Source: Cellulosimicrobium sp. CUA-896 (GTDB lineage Bacteria > Actinomycetota > Actinomycetes > Actinomycetales > Cellulomonadaceae). From it: a stretch of 64,000 bases of DNA. The DNA lies in NCBI RefSeq assembly GCF_001942335.1, contig NZ_MKKH01000008.1, positions 27,600 to 91,599 of the forward strand, read 5' to 3'. Positions within the stretch are counted from its first letter, which is position 1. Each line of letters begins with the position of its first letter. Position numbers and translations under genes: made by a program. The notes beneath the pieces are model-generated. The model was not told where the DNA came from. It saw only the letters and a list, made by a program, of their open reading frames with translations, and did no database searches. Shown here in pieces: positions 45,378-56,936 of the stretch.

Positions 45378-45787
45378 GGCAGGGACGCCGCCGCACCGAG
45401 ACCCGCGGCGACCGCATAGGCCGCGATGAGCACGGCCAGCAGCACGACACCGACCACCAGCACCGGCAGCCCGCCGGGTGCGGGGAGCGGCTCGCGCCGA
45501 CGCAGCGCGCGCTCGTTGCGCCGCCACGACACGAGCGCGTACGTCGCGCAGCTCGCGCCGACGAGGCACGCGACCGCGGCGACGAGGTCGACCAGCCCGG
45601 GCAGGTCTGCGAACGTCGAGAACGACGTCAGCGCCACTCCCCCGGCGACGAGACCCACCCCGGTGCGCACCCACGCGAGCGCGGTGCGCTCGTTCGCGAG
45701 GCTGAACCGCGCGTCGGGCTCCGTCCCGACCCCGTAGACCGACCGGGGGCGCCGGTTGTCCCCCGGCTCCGCGTCCTCGCCCGCCAC
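45374..45787 (-). CDS. DUF202 (YidH-like) membrane protein, first copy
   Basis: A 137-residue protein. RFSLANERTALAWVRTGVGL is the defining DUF202 motif, then helices at about residues 43-60, 64-85 and 108-132. GTG 45787 is 1 nt after the deoA stop, so it is transcribed with the nucleoside genes. It is paired with the second DUF202 protein; such pairs are common in actinobacteria and may form hetero-oligomers. Role unknown. Intact. Confidence 0.87.
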   Translation of the reverse strand: MAGEDAEPGDNRRPRSVYGVGTEPDARFSLANERTALAWVRTGVGLVAGGVALTSFSTFADLPGLVDLVAAVACLVGASCATYALVSWRRNERALRRREPLPAPGGLPVLVVGVVLLAVLIAAYAVAAGLGAAASLP

Positions 45788-45788
45788 G

Positions 45789-47173
<1,385 letters not shown>

Positions 47174-47177
<4 letters not shown>

Positions 47178-47581
47178 GAACGCTCCTCCAGATCGTCGGG
47201 CCCGAAGGCGTCGGGCAGCACGTCCCTCATCGTCGTGATACCACGGATGGAGTCGACCAGCAGGTCGGGGCCGCCGTGCTCCCACAGCAGCTGGCGGCAG
47301 CGCCCGCACGGCATGAGCGTCGCGCCGTGCTTGTCGACGCACGCGAACGCCACGAGACGCCCGCCGCCGGACCCGACGAGCGCGCTGACGAGGGAGCACT
47401 CGGCGCACAGCGTGACGCCGTAGGCGGCGTTCTCGACGTTGCACCCCACGACGACCCGGCCGTCGTCGACGAGCGCCGCGGCGCCCACCGGGAAGCCCGA
47501 GTACGGCGCGTACGCGCGCGTCATCACCTCGCGCGCCGCGGCGCGCAGGCCCTCCCAGTCGACGGCAGGACCGTCCGTCAT
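47174..47581 (-). CDS. cdd: Cytidine deaminase
   Basis: A 135-residue zinc enzyme converting cytidine and deoxycytidine to uridine forms. YSGFPVGAAALVDDGR; GCNVENAAYGVTLCAECSLV (zinc Cys and catalytic Glu in CAE); LMPCGRCRQLL (two zinc Cys). This is the homotetrameric small type. ATG 47581 has GAGG 5 nt upstream; a GTG at 47587 directly after the permease stop is possible but less supported. Coupled to deoA. Intact. Confidence 0.96.
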
Positions 47582-47588
47582 GCCCACC

Positions 47589-48884
47589 TCACTTGATGTA
47601 GGGGACGCCCTCGGCGGCGGGCGCGCGGACGCGGCCCACGAGCCCGGCGACCGCGAAGATGGTCACGACGTACGGCGTCATCAGCATGATCTGGCTCGGG
47701 ATGGGCGTCCCGACGATACCGAGCACCGTCTGCAGGTTGTCGGCGAACCCGAAGAGCAGCGCCGCGGCGAGGGCACCGACCGGGTTCCAGCGCCCGAGGA
47801 TCATCGCAGCGAGCGCGATGAACCCCTTGCCGCCGGTCATCTCCTTGCCGAACGCCAGGCCGGCCGCGACGGTGAAGAACGCCCCGCCCAGGCCCGCGAC
47901 CGCGCCGCCGAGGAGGGTGTTCTTCACGCGGGTCGCGTTCACCTTGATGCCCACGGTGTCCGCCGCCTTCGGGTGCTCCCCCACGGCGCGTAGGCGCAGG
48001 CCCCACCGGCTGCGGAAGAGGAAGATCTGCAGCACGACGACGGCCGCGTACATGAGGTAGACGAGCAGCGTCTGGCGGAACAGCACCGGGCCGACGACGG
48101 GGATCTGCGACAGCACCGGGATCTCGATGACCGGCAGCGGCGTGCGCGAGTTCCACGTCGCGGCGTCCTCGGTGAGGACCGTCGAGTACAGGTAGCTCGT
48201 CACGCCGACCACGAGCACGTTCAGCACGACGCCGACGATGATCTGGTTCACCCAGTAGCGGACCGAGAAGACGACGAGCAGCGCGCCGACGAGCGCGCCC
48301 GCGACCGGCGCGGCGATCAGCCCCGCGTAGGCGCTCGACGTCAGCGACGCGACGACGGCGGCGAGGAAGGCACCGGCGAGGAGCTGGCCCTCGATCGCGA
48401 TGTTGATGATGCCGACGCGCTCGCACAGCACCCCGGACAGCGCCCCGAAGACGAGCGGGACGGCGAGGAACAGCGAGCCCTGTAGCAGCCCGGTGAGCGG
48501 GATGGCCGACTTGCCCGCGCCGGCCCAGCACAGGAACGCGAGCACGACGAGCACGCCGAACACGACGGGCAGCCACGCCCCGGTCCTGCGGCGCTCGGCC
48601 GCGGCCCAGAACGACAGCCCCGCGAGCATGACGGCGAGGATCGTGAGGAACAGCGCCGCCCCCGTCGAGCTCACCGTGACCGGCTGGATCTGGAAGAAGT
48701 CGCCCGCCGTCGACAGGCGGAACGTCGTCGTGGTCCCGCCCGCGGGCAGGATCGCGAAGAGCAGCAGCGACAGCAGACCGATCACCGCGTACGTGACCGG
48801 GGCGCGCCAGCTGATCGGCGCGAGCGGCCGGCCCGCGGCCGTGCCGGGGGTCGCGGGTGCCGGGGACGTCGTCGCGGCGGTCAT
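47589..48884 (-). CDS. Nucleoside ABC transporter permease, second subunit
   Basis: A 431-residue permease of the BMP-linked (RbsC/BPD_transp_2) type. About 10 helices; GVLCERVGIINIAIEGQLLA is the conserved segment of this family, with FRSRWGLRLRAVGEHPKAADTVGI and GGKGFIALAAMILGRWNPVG. ATG 48884 overlaps the other permease stop. It precedes cdd by 7 nt, tying uptake to breakdown. Substrate: nucleosides (inference from cdd, deoA, add, deoC in the operon and homology to NupABC/BmpA systems). Intact. Confidence 0.92.
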   Translation of the reverse strand: MTAATTSPAPATPGTAAGRPLAPISWRAPVTYAVIGLLSLLLFAILPAGGTTTTFRLSTAGDFFQIQPVTVSSTGAALFLTILAVMLAGLSFWAAAERRRTGAWLPVVFGVLVVLAFLCWAGAGKSAIPLTGLLQGSLFLAVPLVFGALSGVLCERVGIINIAIEGQLLAGAFLAAVVASLTSSAYAGLIAAPVAGALVGALLVVFSVRYWVNQIIVGVVLNVLVVGVTSYLYSTVLTEDAATWNSRTPLPVIEIPVLSQIPVVGPVLFRQTLLVYLMYAAVVVLQIFLFRSRWGLRLRAVGEHPKAADTVGIKVNATRVKNTLLGGAVAGLGGAFFTVAAGLAFGKEMTGGKGFIALAAMILGRWNPVGALAAALLFGFADNLQTVLGIVGTPIPSQIMLMTPYVVTIFAVAGLVGRVRAPAAEGVPYIK

Positions 48885-50192
48885 GCGCCGGCCTCCTGGG
48901 TGGTGGGGGTGGTCGGGCGGGCGGCGCGGCGCCGCGCGGCGTGCCGCTCGGCGCGCGTGGGGCCGCCCGGCGTCGGCAGGCGGAAGATCGAGCGCACGAG
49001 GGGCGGGGCGGCGATGAAGAGCACGATGAGGACTGCACCACCAGCACGATGTCGATCGGCGTGCCGGTGCGCGCCTGCATCGCGAACCCGCCGGCCCGCA
49101 GCGCGCCGAAGAGCAGGCCCGCGAGGACCGTGCCGAGGGGACGGGACCGCCCCAGGAGCGCGACGGTGATGGCGTCGAAGCCGAAGCTCGCCGCGACGCC
49201 CGCGGTGAGGACCTGCTCGGTCCCGAGCACCTGGGCCGAGCCCGCGAGCCCGGCGAGCGCGCCCGCGAGAGCCATGACCCAGACGGTGACCCACGGCACC
49301 GACATGCCGGCGGTGCGGGCGGCGTGGGGGTTCTCGCCGACCGCCCGGAACCGGAACCCGAGCGTCGAGCGCTCCATGAGCCACCACACGCCGGCGGCCG
49401 CGAGCAGGGCGAGCACGAACCGAGGTGCAGGCGGAAGCCCTCGCCGAGCAGGAGCGGGAAGCCGCGCTGCCGGGGATGGGCGGGCTGATCGGGTTCGAGC
49501 TGCCCTCGCGCTGGAACGCCGGGGCGTCAGCAGGTACGCCACGAGGTACACGGCGATGTTGTTGAGCATGATGGTGACGATGACCTCGTGGGCGCCGGTG
49601 CGCGCCTTGAGCACGCCGGCGATGCTCGCCCAGAGCGCCCCGCCGAGCGCCGCCCCCAGCACGGCGAGCAGCAGGTGCAGGCCGGGCGGCAGGTCGAACG
49701 TGAAGCCGATGAACCCGGCGAAGATGCCACCGAGGATGATCTGGCCCTGGGCGCCGATGTTGAACAGCCCCGCGCGGAAGCCGATGCCCAGTCCCAGGCC
49801 CGCGAGGATGAGCGGCACGGAGACGGTCATGGTCTCGGTCAGCGGGCGCAGCGCGCCGCGCAGGTCGGAGGCCTGGAAGTTGACCACCGAGCCCTGGAAC
49901 AGCGCGCTGTAGGCGCCGAACACGGCGTTCCAGATCGCCTCGAGCGTGTCCACCGGCCGCGCGAAGAAGTAGGTCGCGGCCTCCTGGACCTCGGGGTCGG
50001 CCGCCGCGATGAGGACGCCGCCGAGCACGAGGGCCGCGACGATCGCGAGCAGCGAGACCAGCCAGCTGCTCTCGAGCATCTCGCGCAGGACGGTCTGCCC
50101 GGCCGGACGCTCGGGCCTCGCGACGTCGCTCGGCGGCGCGGCCGTCGGCGGGACGGTGGGCGTCCCCTCGTCGTCGGCCATCGGCTGCTGGC

Positions 50193-50196
<4 letters not shown>
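48881..50196 (-). CDS. Nucleoside ABC transporter permease, first subunit (four apparent frameshifts)
   Basis: About 439 residues once four single-base deletions are corrected (near 49526, 49470, 49425 and 49034). After a polar N-terminus, ESSWLVSLLAIVAALVLGGV is TM1; GIGFRAGLFNIGAQGQIILG is the BMP-permease motif; STLGFRFRAVGENPHAARTAGM and ASFGFDAITVALLGRSRPLG follow; the C-terminus is VLIVLFIAAPPLVRSIFRLP. GTG 50196 overlaps the ATPase stop. The density of breaks, with strong conservation on either side, argues for poor consensus sequence rather than decay. Confidence 0.88.
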
Positions 50197-51811
<1,615 letters not shown>

Positions 51812-51940
51812 CGGCCGGCCTCTTCCGTTCGTCCGCGTACTCCATTCGAACCGCAACCCGGTCCGCACGTCGCGTCGTGCCGGACCTGCTGCCGCCCGTG
51901 GCCCGGGGCGCCGTCGCGACGCCCCGCTGGTCAGGACGAT

Positions 51941-51965
51941 GGCCCGGGCGGCGAGCGCCCGGGCC
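51941..51965 (-). terminator. Intercistronic hairpin between bmpA and the ATPase gene
   Basis: GGCCCGGGCG (51941-51950), loop GCGAG, CGCCCGGGCC (51956-51965), a perfect 10-bp stem. A second imperfect hairpin with arms around CGGCCGGGCCGG follows at about 51975-52005. Probably attenuates transcription so that binding protein exceeds transporter. Confidence 0.6.
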
Positions 51966-52025
51966 ACCGTCGGCGCGGCCGGGCCGGAGAACCGGCCCCG
52001 GCCGCGTCGTGCTCGTGACGTCAGG

Positions 52026-53120
52026 TCACGGAGCGTTCGGGGACTCCACCACGAGGTCGCCCGCGATGATCTGCTCCTGGTACTCCGCGAGCTTGTCCTG
52101 CAGCTCCACCGGCACCTCGTCCTCGAAGTCGTGGAACGGCGCCAGGCCGACGCCCTCGTTCTCGAGCGTGCCGACGTAGGGCTCGTTCGTGAAGCTGTCC
52201 TCCGCGGCCTCGCTCACGGTGTCGAAGACCGCGGGCCCGATCTGCTTCATCACCGAGGTGATGATGAGGCTGCCGTAGTCGGTCGTGAGGAAGCCGTCCG
52301 AGTCGACCCAGATGAGCCGCGCGCCCGCGCCCTCCGCGGCCGCGGCCGCGCCGAGGCCCACCGGACCGGCGACCGGCATGATGATGTCGGCGCCCTGGTC
52401 GATGAAGCCCTGCGTGACGTTCTGGCCGTTCGCCTGGTTCTCGAAGTCACCGGTGAAGGTGCCCGTCTGGGCCTCCTTGTCCCAGCCGAGGAGCGTGACG
52501 TCGGTGCCGTTGTCCTCGTTGTACTTCGCGACGCCGTCCGCGAAGCCGTCCATGAAGATCATCACCGACGGGATCTGGATGCCGCCGAACGTCGCCACCG
52601 TGCCCGACTCGCTCATGCCCGCGGCGAGGTAACCGGCGAGGAACGCGGCCTCGGCCGTGTTGAACAGGATCGGCTTGGCGTTCTCGAGCTCGACCGGGTT
52701 CTGCTCGGCGTCCGAGAACGACGAGTCGATGAGCGCGAAGTTCGTCTCCGGGTTGGCCTCGGCGGCCGACTGGATCGGGTCCTCGAGGAGGAAGCCGACG
52801 CCGATCACGAGGTTGCAGCCCTGCTGCACCAGGTTGTCGATGTTCGGGCCGTAGTCGGTGTCCGCCTGGGACTCGACCTCGCGGACCGTGATCCCCAGCT
52901 CCTCCTCCGCCTGCTCCAGACCCTCGTACCCGGCCTGGTTGAAGGACTGGTCGTCGAAGCCGCCCTGGTCGGAGACCATGCACGCGGAGAAGTCGGAGTT
53001 GCCCCCGGTCGCCTCGCCGCCGCCACCGGTGGTCTCGTCGTCCTCCGGCGCCGCACCGCACGCCGCCAGCGCGAGCGCGGCGACCGCCGCGAGCGCGGTG
53101 GCCTGAGTCGCTCTCTTCAC
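52026..53120 (-). CDS. bmpA: BMP-family nucleoside-binding lipoprotein
   Basis: A 364-residue binding protein, PnrA/TmpC type. Lipobox LAAC near residue 21 after a basic-hydrophobic signal; Gly/Glu/Thr linker. ACMVSDQGGFDDQSFNQAGYEG is the BMP N-terminus, with Asp and Phe contacting the nucleoside. FALIDSSF, FLAGYLAAGMSESGTVATFGG, MDGFADGVAKYN, GADIIMPVAGPVGLGAAAAA and WVDSDGFLTTDYGSLIITSV follow. First gene of the nucleoside operon; upstream is a GlnR-like box. Intact. Confidence 0.95.
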   Translation of the reverse strand: MKRATQATALAAVAALALAACGAAPEDDETTGGGGEATGGNSDFSACMVSDQGGFDDQSFNQAGYEGLEQAEEELGITVREVESQADTDYGPNIDNLVQQGCNLVIGVGFLLEDPIQSAAEANPETNFALIDSSFSDAEQNPVELENAKPILFNTAEAAFLAGYLAAGMSESGTVATFGGIQIPSVMIFMDGFADGVAKYNEDNGTDVTLLGWDKEAQTGTFTGDFENQANGQNVTQGFIDQGADIIMPVAGPVGLGAAAAAEGAGARLIWVDSDGFLTTDYGSLIITSVMKQIGPAVFDTVSEAAEDSFTNEPYVGTLENEGVGLAPFHDFEDEVPVELQDKLAEYQEQIIAGDLVVESPNAP

Positions 53121-53256
53121 CCTCTTGCTCCTGTCGCTGTCGTCTTCCCGGGCCGCGCGGGGAAGGACCCCTGGGACTCCCCGCGCGCCCTTGCGCGGGA
53201 GGACCGGTCGTCGGCCTCCATGAGACGGAACACTAACCAGCCCCGTGTGCCCTGCA

Positions 53257-53274
53257 CGTTACGTGACGGTAACG
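53257..53274. promoter_or_regulatory. GlnR-like box upstream of bmpA
   Basis: CGTTAC-GTGACG-GTAACG: perfect 6-bp arms and a 6-bp spacer. The core GTTAC-N6-GTAAC matches the actinobacterial GlnR consensus GTNAC-N6-GAAAC at all but one position. It is 137 bp upstream of the bmpA start. Nitrogen control of nucleoside uptake is inferred. Confidence 0.5.
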
Positions 53275-53344
53275 CGGCCACTTCGTTATCCAAGCGTCAT
53301 CGCCCGTCTCAGGCCCGCAGGGCCCGCGTCCACGTGGCGGACCG

Positions 53345-54648
53345 TCAGGCGGAGCCCGCGTCCGGCGACCGGCCCGCTCCCGCCGCCGTGCCCGCTGCCG
53401 TGCTGCCGCCGGCGGCCGGGGTGCCCCCGCCGAGCGCGACCCGCGCCAGGAGCCGGGCCCCGGCGTCGATCGCCCGCTCGTCGACCTGCAGGTCTCCCTG
53501 GTGCAGGTCGTAGGAGCGGCCGCCGGGCGTGCGCGTGCCCAGGCGCGCCATCGCGCCGGGCACCTTCGTCAGGTACCAGGCGAAGTCCTCGCCGCCGAGC
53601 GACTGCTCCGTGAGCGTCACGCAGTCGGGCCCGAGCACGTCGCGCGCGGCGGCCTCGAGCAGGCCGGTGCACCGCGCGTCGTTCTCGACCGGCGGCACGC
53701 CCCGCGTGTGGTGGACCGTCACCTCGACCTCGTAGGGAGCCACGACCTGCTCGACCGCGTCGTGCAGGACCTGGCCGGCGAACTCCCACGCCCGCACGTC
53801 GAGGCAGCGCAGGTCCCGCGCACCGTCCCCGTGCTGGGGATCGCGTTGTGCGCCGACCCGGCGTGCACCGCCCCCCACGTGAGGTTCACGCCGGACCGCG
53901 GGTCGAGGCGCCGCCCGAGGACGGCCGGGACCTGCGTGATGACCTGGCCGAGCGCGTACACCACGTCCCCGGTCAGGTGCGGGCGCGACGTGTGGCCGCC
54001 CGGGGACGCGATGGTCACCGAGACCTCGTCCGACGCGGACGTGATCGGCCCGATGCGCGTGCCCACGGTGCCGACGTCCGACTTCGGGTCGCAGTGCACG
54101 CCGTAGATCTCGTCCACCTCGTCGAGACCGCCGGCCGCGATGACGTCGAGGGAACCGCCCGGCTGCACCTCCTCGGCGGGCTGGAAGATCAGCCGGACGC
54201 CGCGCCGCAGGAGCCCCTGCACGTGCAGGTCCGCGAGCACGAGCCCCGCGCCGAGCACGACGGCCGTGTGGACGTCGTGGCCGCACGCGTGGGCCACCCC
54301 GCTCACGGTCGACGCCCACGGGAGGGAGCAGCGGTCCTGGAGGGGCAGCGCGTCGATGTCCGCGCGCAGCGCGACCCGCCCGGCCGCGGCGACGGAGGTG
54401 CCCGCGGGCCCGGGCACGAGCTCGCCCGGTGCGGGGCCCAGGTCGCAGACGAGGCCGGTGCCGGGCAGCAGCCGCGGCTCGAGCCCGGCGCGCTCGAGCC
54501 GCTCGGCCAGCAGCGCGGTCGTGCGCGTCTCGGCGCGCGAGACCTCGGGGTGCGCGTGGATGTCGCGGCGCGTCGCGACGAGCTCGTCGGCGTAGCGCGC
54601 CGCCGACCGGGCGAGCAGGTCCGGGACCACCGTCTGCCGCCCGCTCAC
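53345..54648 (-). CDS. M20-family amidohydrolase (one apparent frameshift)
   Basis: About 434 residues; a metal-dependent amide hydrolase of the N-acyl amino acid type (HipO/AmiA1-like). RRDIHAHPEVSRAE, GRVALRADIDALPL, VAHACGHDVHTAVVLGAGL (metal Cys/His), QPAEEVQPGGSLDVIA (catalytic Glu), YGVHCDPKSDVGTVG, ASPGGHTSRPH and LGGEDFAWYL are typical. One base is missing near 53818. Pro/Ala/Gly-rich tail. GTG 54648 overlaps the upstream stop. Two such genes (amiA1, amiB1) occupy a similar place in M. tuberculosis. Substrate unknown. Confidence 0.9.
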
Positions 54649-55783
54649 AGGAGCTCGTCCATCCCGAGCTCGTGCACCGCGTCCACCATGGACTTCACCT
54701 GCTGCGCACGTGCCCTGGTGGTCACCAGGAGCGCGTCGGGCGTGTCCACCACGACGACGTCGTCGAGCCCGAGGACGGTGACGACGCGGTCGGTCGCCGG
54801 GACGACGACCGACCCCGCGCTCTCGCGGCGCACGACGCGGCCCGTGTCGCCGAGCACCTTGGACCCGGCGTTGTCCACCGACGGCAGCAGGGCCGCGAGG
54901 GAGTTGAAGTCGCCGACGTCGTCCCAGCCGAACGTCCCCGGCACGACGGCGACACCGCCGACCGCCGCGACGGGCTCGGCGACGGCGTGGTCGATGGCGA
55001 TGCGCTCGAGCGCGGGCCACCTCTCGGCGAGCACCCGCTCGCGCTCCGGCGTGTCCCACGCGGCGGCGACGGCGCGCAGGCCGTCGTGCAGCTCGGGCCG
55101 CTGGTCCGCCAGGTGCCCGAGCAGGACCGACGTGCGCACGATGAACATCCCGGCGTTCCAGCGGTACTCGCCGGACGCGAGGTAGCGCTGCGCGGTCGCC
55201 GCGTCGGGCTTCTCCGTGAACCCGCGCACGTGCCGCGCCGACGGCGCCCCGTCGACGCCGAGCGCGTCGCCGCTGTGGACGTACCCGAAGGCCGTGGAGG
55301 GGCGCGACGCCGCGATGCCGATCGTCACGACGTAGCCCGCGCGGGCCGCCTCGACCGCCTCGCGCACCGACGCCTCGAACGCGTCGCGGCCCGTGATGAC
55401 CTGGTCCGCCGCGAACGACCCCAGCACGACGTCGCCGTGGCGGCGCTCCAGGACGGCGGCGGCGAGGCCGATCGCGGCCATGGAGTCGCGCGGCGAGGGC
55501 TCGGCGAGCACGTTGGCGGCGGGGATCTCCGGGAGCTGGGTGCGCGCGGCGGCCACGTGCCGGTCCCCCGTGACGAGCACGACGCCCTCCGCCCCGGTGA
55601 GCGGCGCGAGCCGGTCGACCGTGGCCTGCAGGAGCGTGCGTCCGGAACCGGTCAGGTCGAGCAGGAACTTCGGCGAGCCCGCGCGCGAGAGCGGCCAGAG
55701 CCGGGTCCCGCTCCTCCGGCGGGGACGACGGCGTGGAACCCGGGGATCGGGGCGGACGCGGAGCGTGTCGGAGAAGGGCCCAT
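54645..55783 (-). CDS. manC: Mannose-1-phosphate guanylyltransferase (one apparent frameshift)
   Basis: About 379 residues; makes GDP-mannose from mannose-1-phosphate and GTP for cell-wall and glycolipid mannosylation. GFHAVVPAGGAGTRLWPLS is the nucleotide loop, SPKFLLDLTGSGRTLLQATV follows, then VLAEPSPRDSMAAIGLAAAV, FAADQVI, FTEKPDAATAQRYL, YRWNAGMFIVRTSVL, FGWDDVGDFNSL and TDRVVTVLGLDDVVVVDTPD. One base is missing near 55712 inside the loop (GAG to TRLWP). ATG 55783 follows TATGCT at 6 nt. No beta-helix isomerase domain is attached. PmmB could supply its substrate if it has phosphomannomutase activity. Confidence 0.93.
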
Positions 55784-55789
55784 GTCCGC

Positions 55790-55795
55790 AGCATA
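55790..55795 (-). promoter_or_regulatory. Predicted -10 element, leaderless start of manC
   Basis: TATGCT on the minus strand, 6 nt (GCGGAC), then ATG 55783; no Shine-Dalgarno sequence. Confidence 0.55.
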
Positions 55796-55821
55796 ATGAG
55801 AGGGCGAGTTCCCCCGTCGCC

Positions 55822-55837
55822 TGTGGGATCCCTCACA
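55822..55837. promoter_or_regulatory. CRP/GlxR-type site between manC and sdhC
   Basis: TGTG-N8-CACA (full sequence TGTGGGATCCCTCACA), the layout of cAMP receptor protein sites. It is 169 bp upstream of sdhC and about 27 bp upstream of the manC -10. GlxR is known to control sdhCAB in Corynebacterium. Function here is inferred. Confidence 0.5.
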
Positions 55838-56005
55838 AACGGCCCCCGGGACCTGTGACGACGGCCCGGCGGCGTCCGGGAGGCGACGTCGAGGTCCTAT
55901 GGTGATTCCCAGAGACCGAAGCCGACGACGGCCCCGCCCCGGTCCGGGCCGGCTCCGGGATCACCCGGCATCTCTCCCCTGACCTCGCCACAGGAGGCCC
56001 CCACA

Positions 56006-56389
56006 GTGCCCAGTGCACCTGCCGGCACGCTCTACCGCGGCCGCGAAGGCATGTGGTCGTGGGTCGCGCACCGCGTGACCGGCGTCCTCATCTTCTTCTT
56101 CCTGCTCGTCCACGTGCTCGACACGGCGCTGGTCCGGGTCTCCCCCGAGGCGTACAACGCCGTCATCAGCACCTACCAGACGCCGATCATGGGCCTCGGC
56201 GAGGCGGGTCTCGTCGCGGCGATCGTCTTCCACGCCTTCAACGGCGTCCGCATCGTGCTCGTCGACTTCTGGGCCAAGGGCCCGCGCTACCAGCGCACGA
56301 TGCTGTGGGTCGTCGTCGGGCTCTTCGTCGTCACGATGGCGGGCTTCCTCCCGCGTCACCTCATGAACGTCTTCGGAGGGGGTCACTGA
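56006..56389 (+). CDS. sdhC: Succinate dehydrogenase cytochrome b556 subunit
   Basis: A 127-residue membrane subunit with three helices. TLYRGREGMWSWVAHRVTGV is the quinone-site signature; FFFLLVHVLDTALV carries a heme His; LVAAIVFHAFNGVRIVLVDF follows. GTG 56006 has AGGAGG about 7 nt upstream. Its TGA overlaps the sdhD ATG (TGATG). It heads sdhCDAB, the aerobic succinate dehydrogenase of the TCA cycle. Intact. Confidence 0.94.
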   Translation: MPSAPAGTLYRGREGMWSWVAHRVTGVLIFFFLLVHVLDTALVRVSPEAYNAVISTYQTPIMGLGEAGLVAAIVFHAFNGVRIVLVDFWAKGPRYQRTMLWVVVGLFVVTMAGFLPRHLMNVFGGGH

Positions 56390-56852
56390 TGACGTCCACG
56401 GCTCCGGTCGCCCAGACCATCGACAGCCCGCGCGACCCGTACCAGCGCCGCAAGGCCACGCGCAGCAACTACGAGCTCTACAGCTGGATCTTCATGCGCG
56501 CCTCGGGCGTCGTGCTGATCGTGCTGATCTTCGGCCACCTCTTCGTCAACCTCATGGTCGGCGAGGGCGTGCACGCGATCGACTTCGGCTTCGTCGCCGG
56601 CAAGTGGGCCTCGCCGTTCTGGCAGATCTGGGACCTGCTGATGCTGTGGCTCGCGATGTTCCACGGCACCAACGGCGTGCGCACGATCATCAACGACTAC
56701 GCCGAGCGTGACGGCACTCGCCTCGTGCTCAAGCTCGCGCTCTACCTCGCGTTCACGGTCGTCACCGTGCTGGGCACGCTCGTGATCTTCACGTTCGACC
56801 CGTGCCCGCGGCCGCCCCGGCCGACCTCCTCGCGTCGTTCTGCACCGCGTGA
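56389..56852 (+). CDS. sdhD: Succinate dehydrogenase membrane anchor subunit (one apparent frameshift at the end)
   Basis: About 154 residues, three helices: YELYSWIFMRASGVVLIVLI, then FGHLFVNLMV (heme His), FWQIWDLLMLWLAMFHGTNG, and LKLALYLAFTVVTVLGTLVI. One base is missing near 56803. Correction gives a C-terminus of AAPADLLASFCTA and a TGA at 56850; without it the frame runs on through the intergenic region to sdhA. Anchors SdhAB with SdhC. Confidence 0.92.
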
Positions 56853-56936
56853 CCCCCCGCACCGCCTGACCCACGCCCCCCGTCGGCCGACGCCGGCGCC
56901 GCCCCACCCCGCTCTCTCCCAGGAGCATCGGACCCG

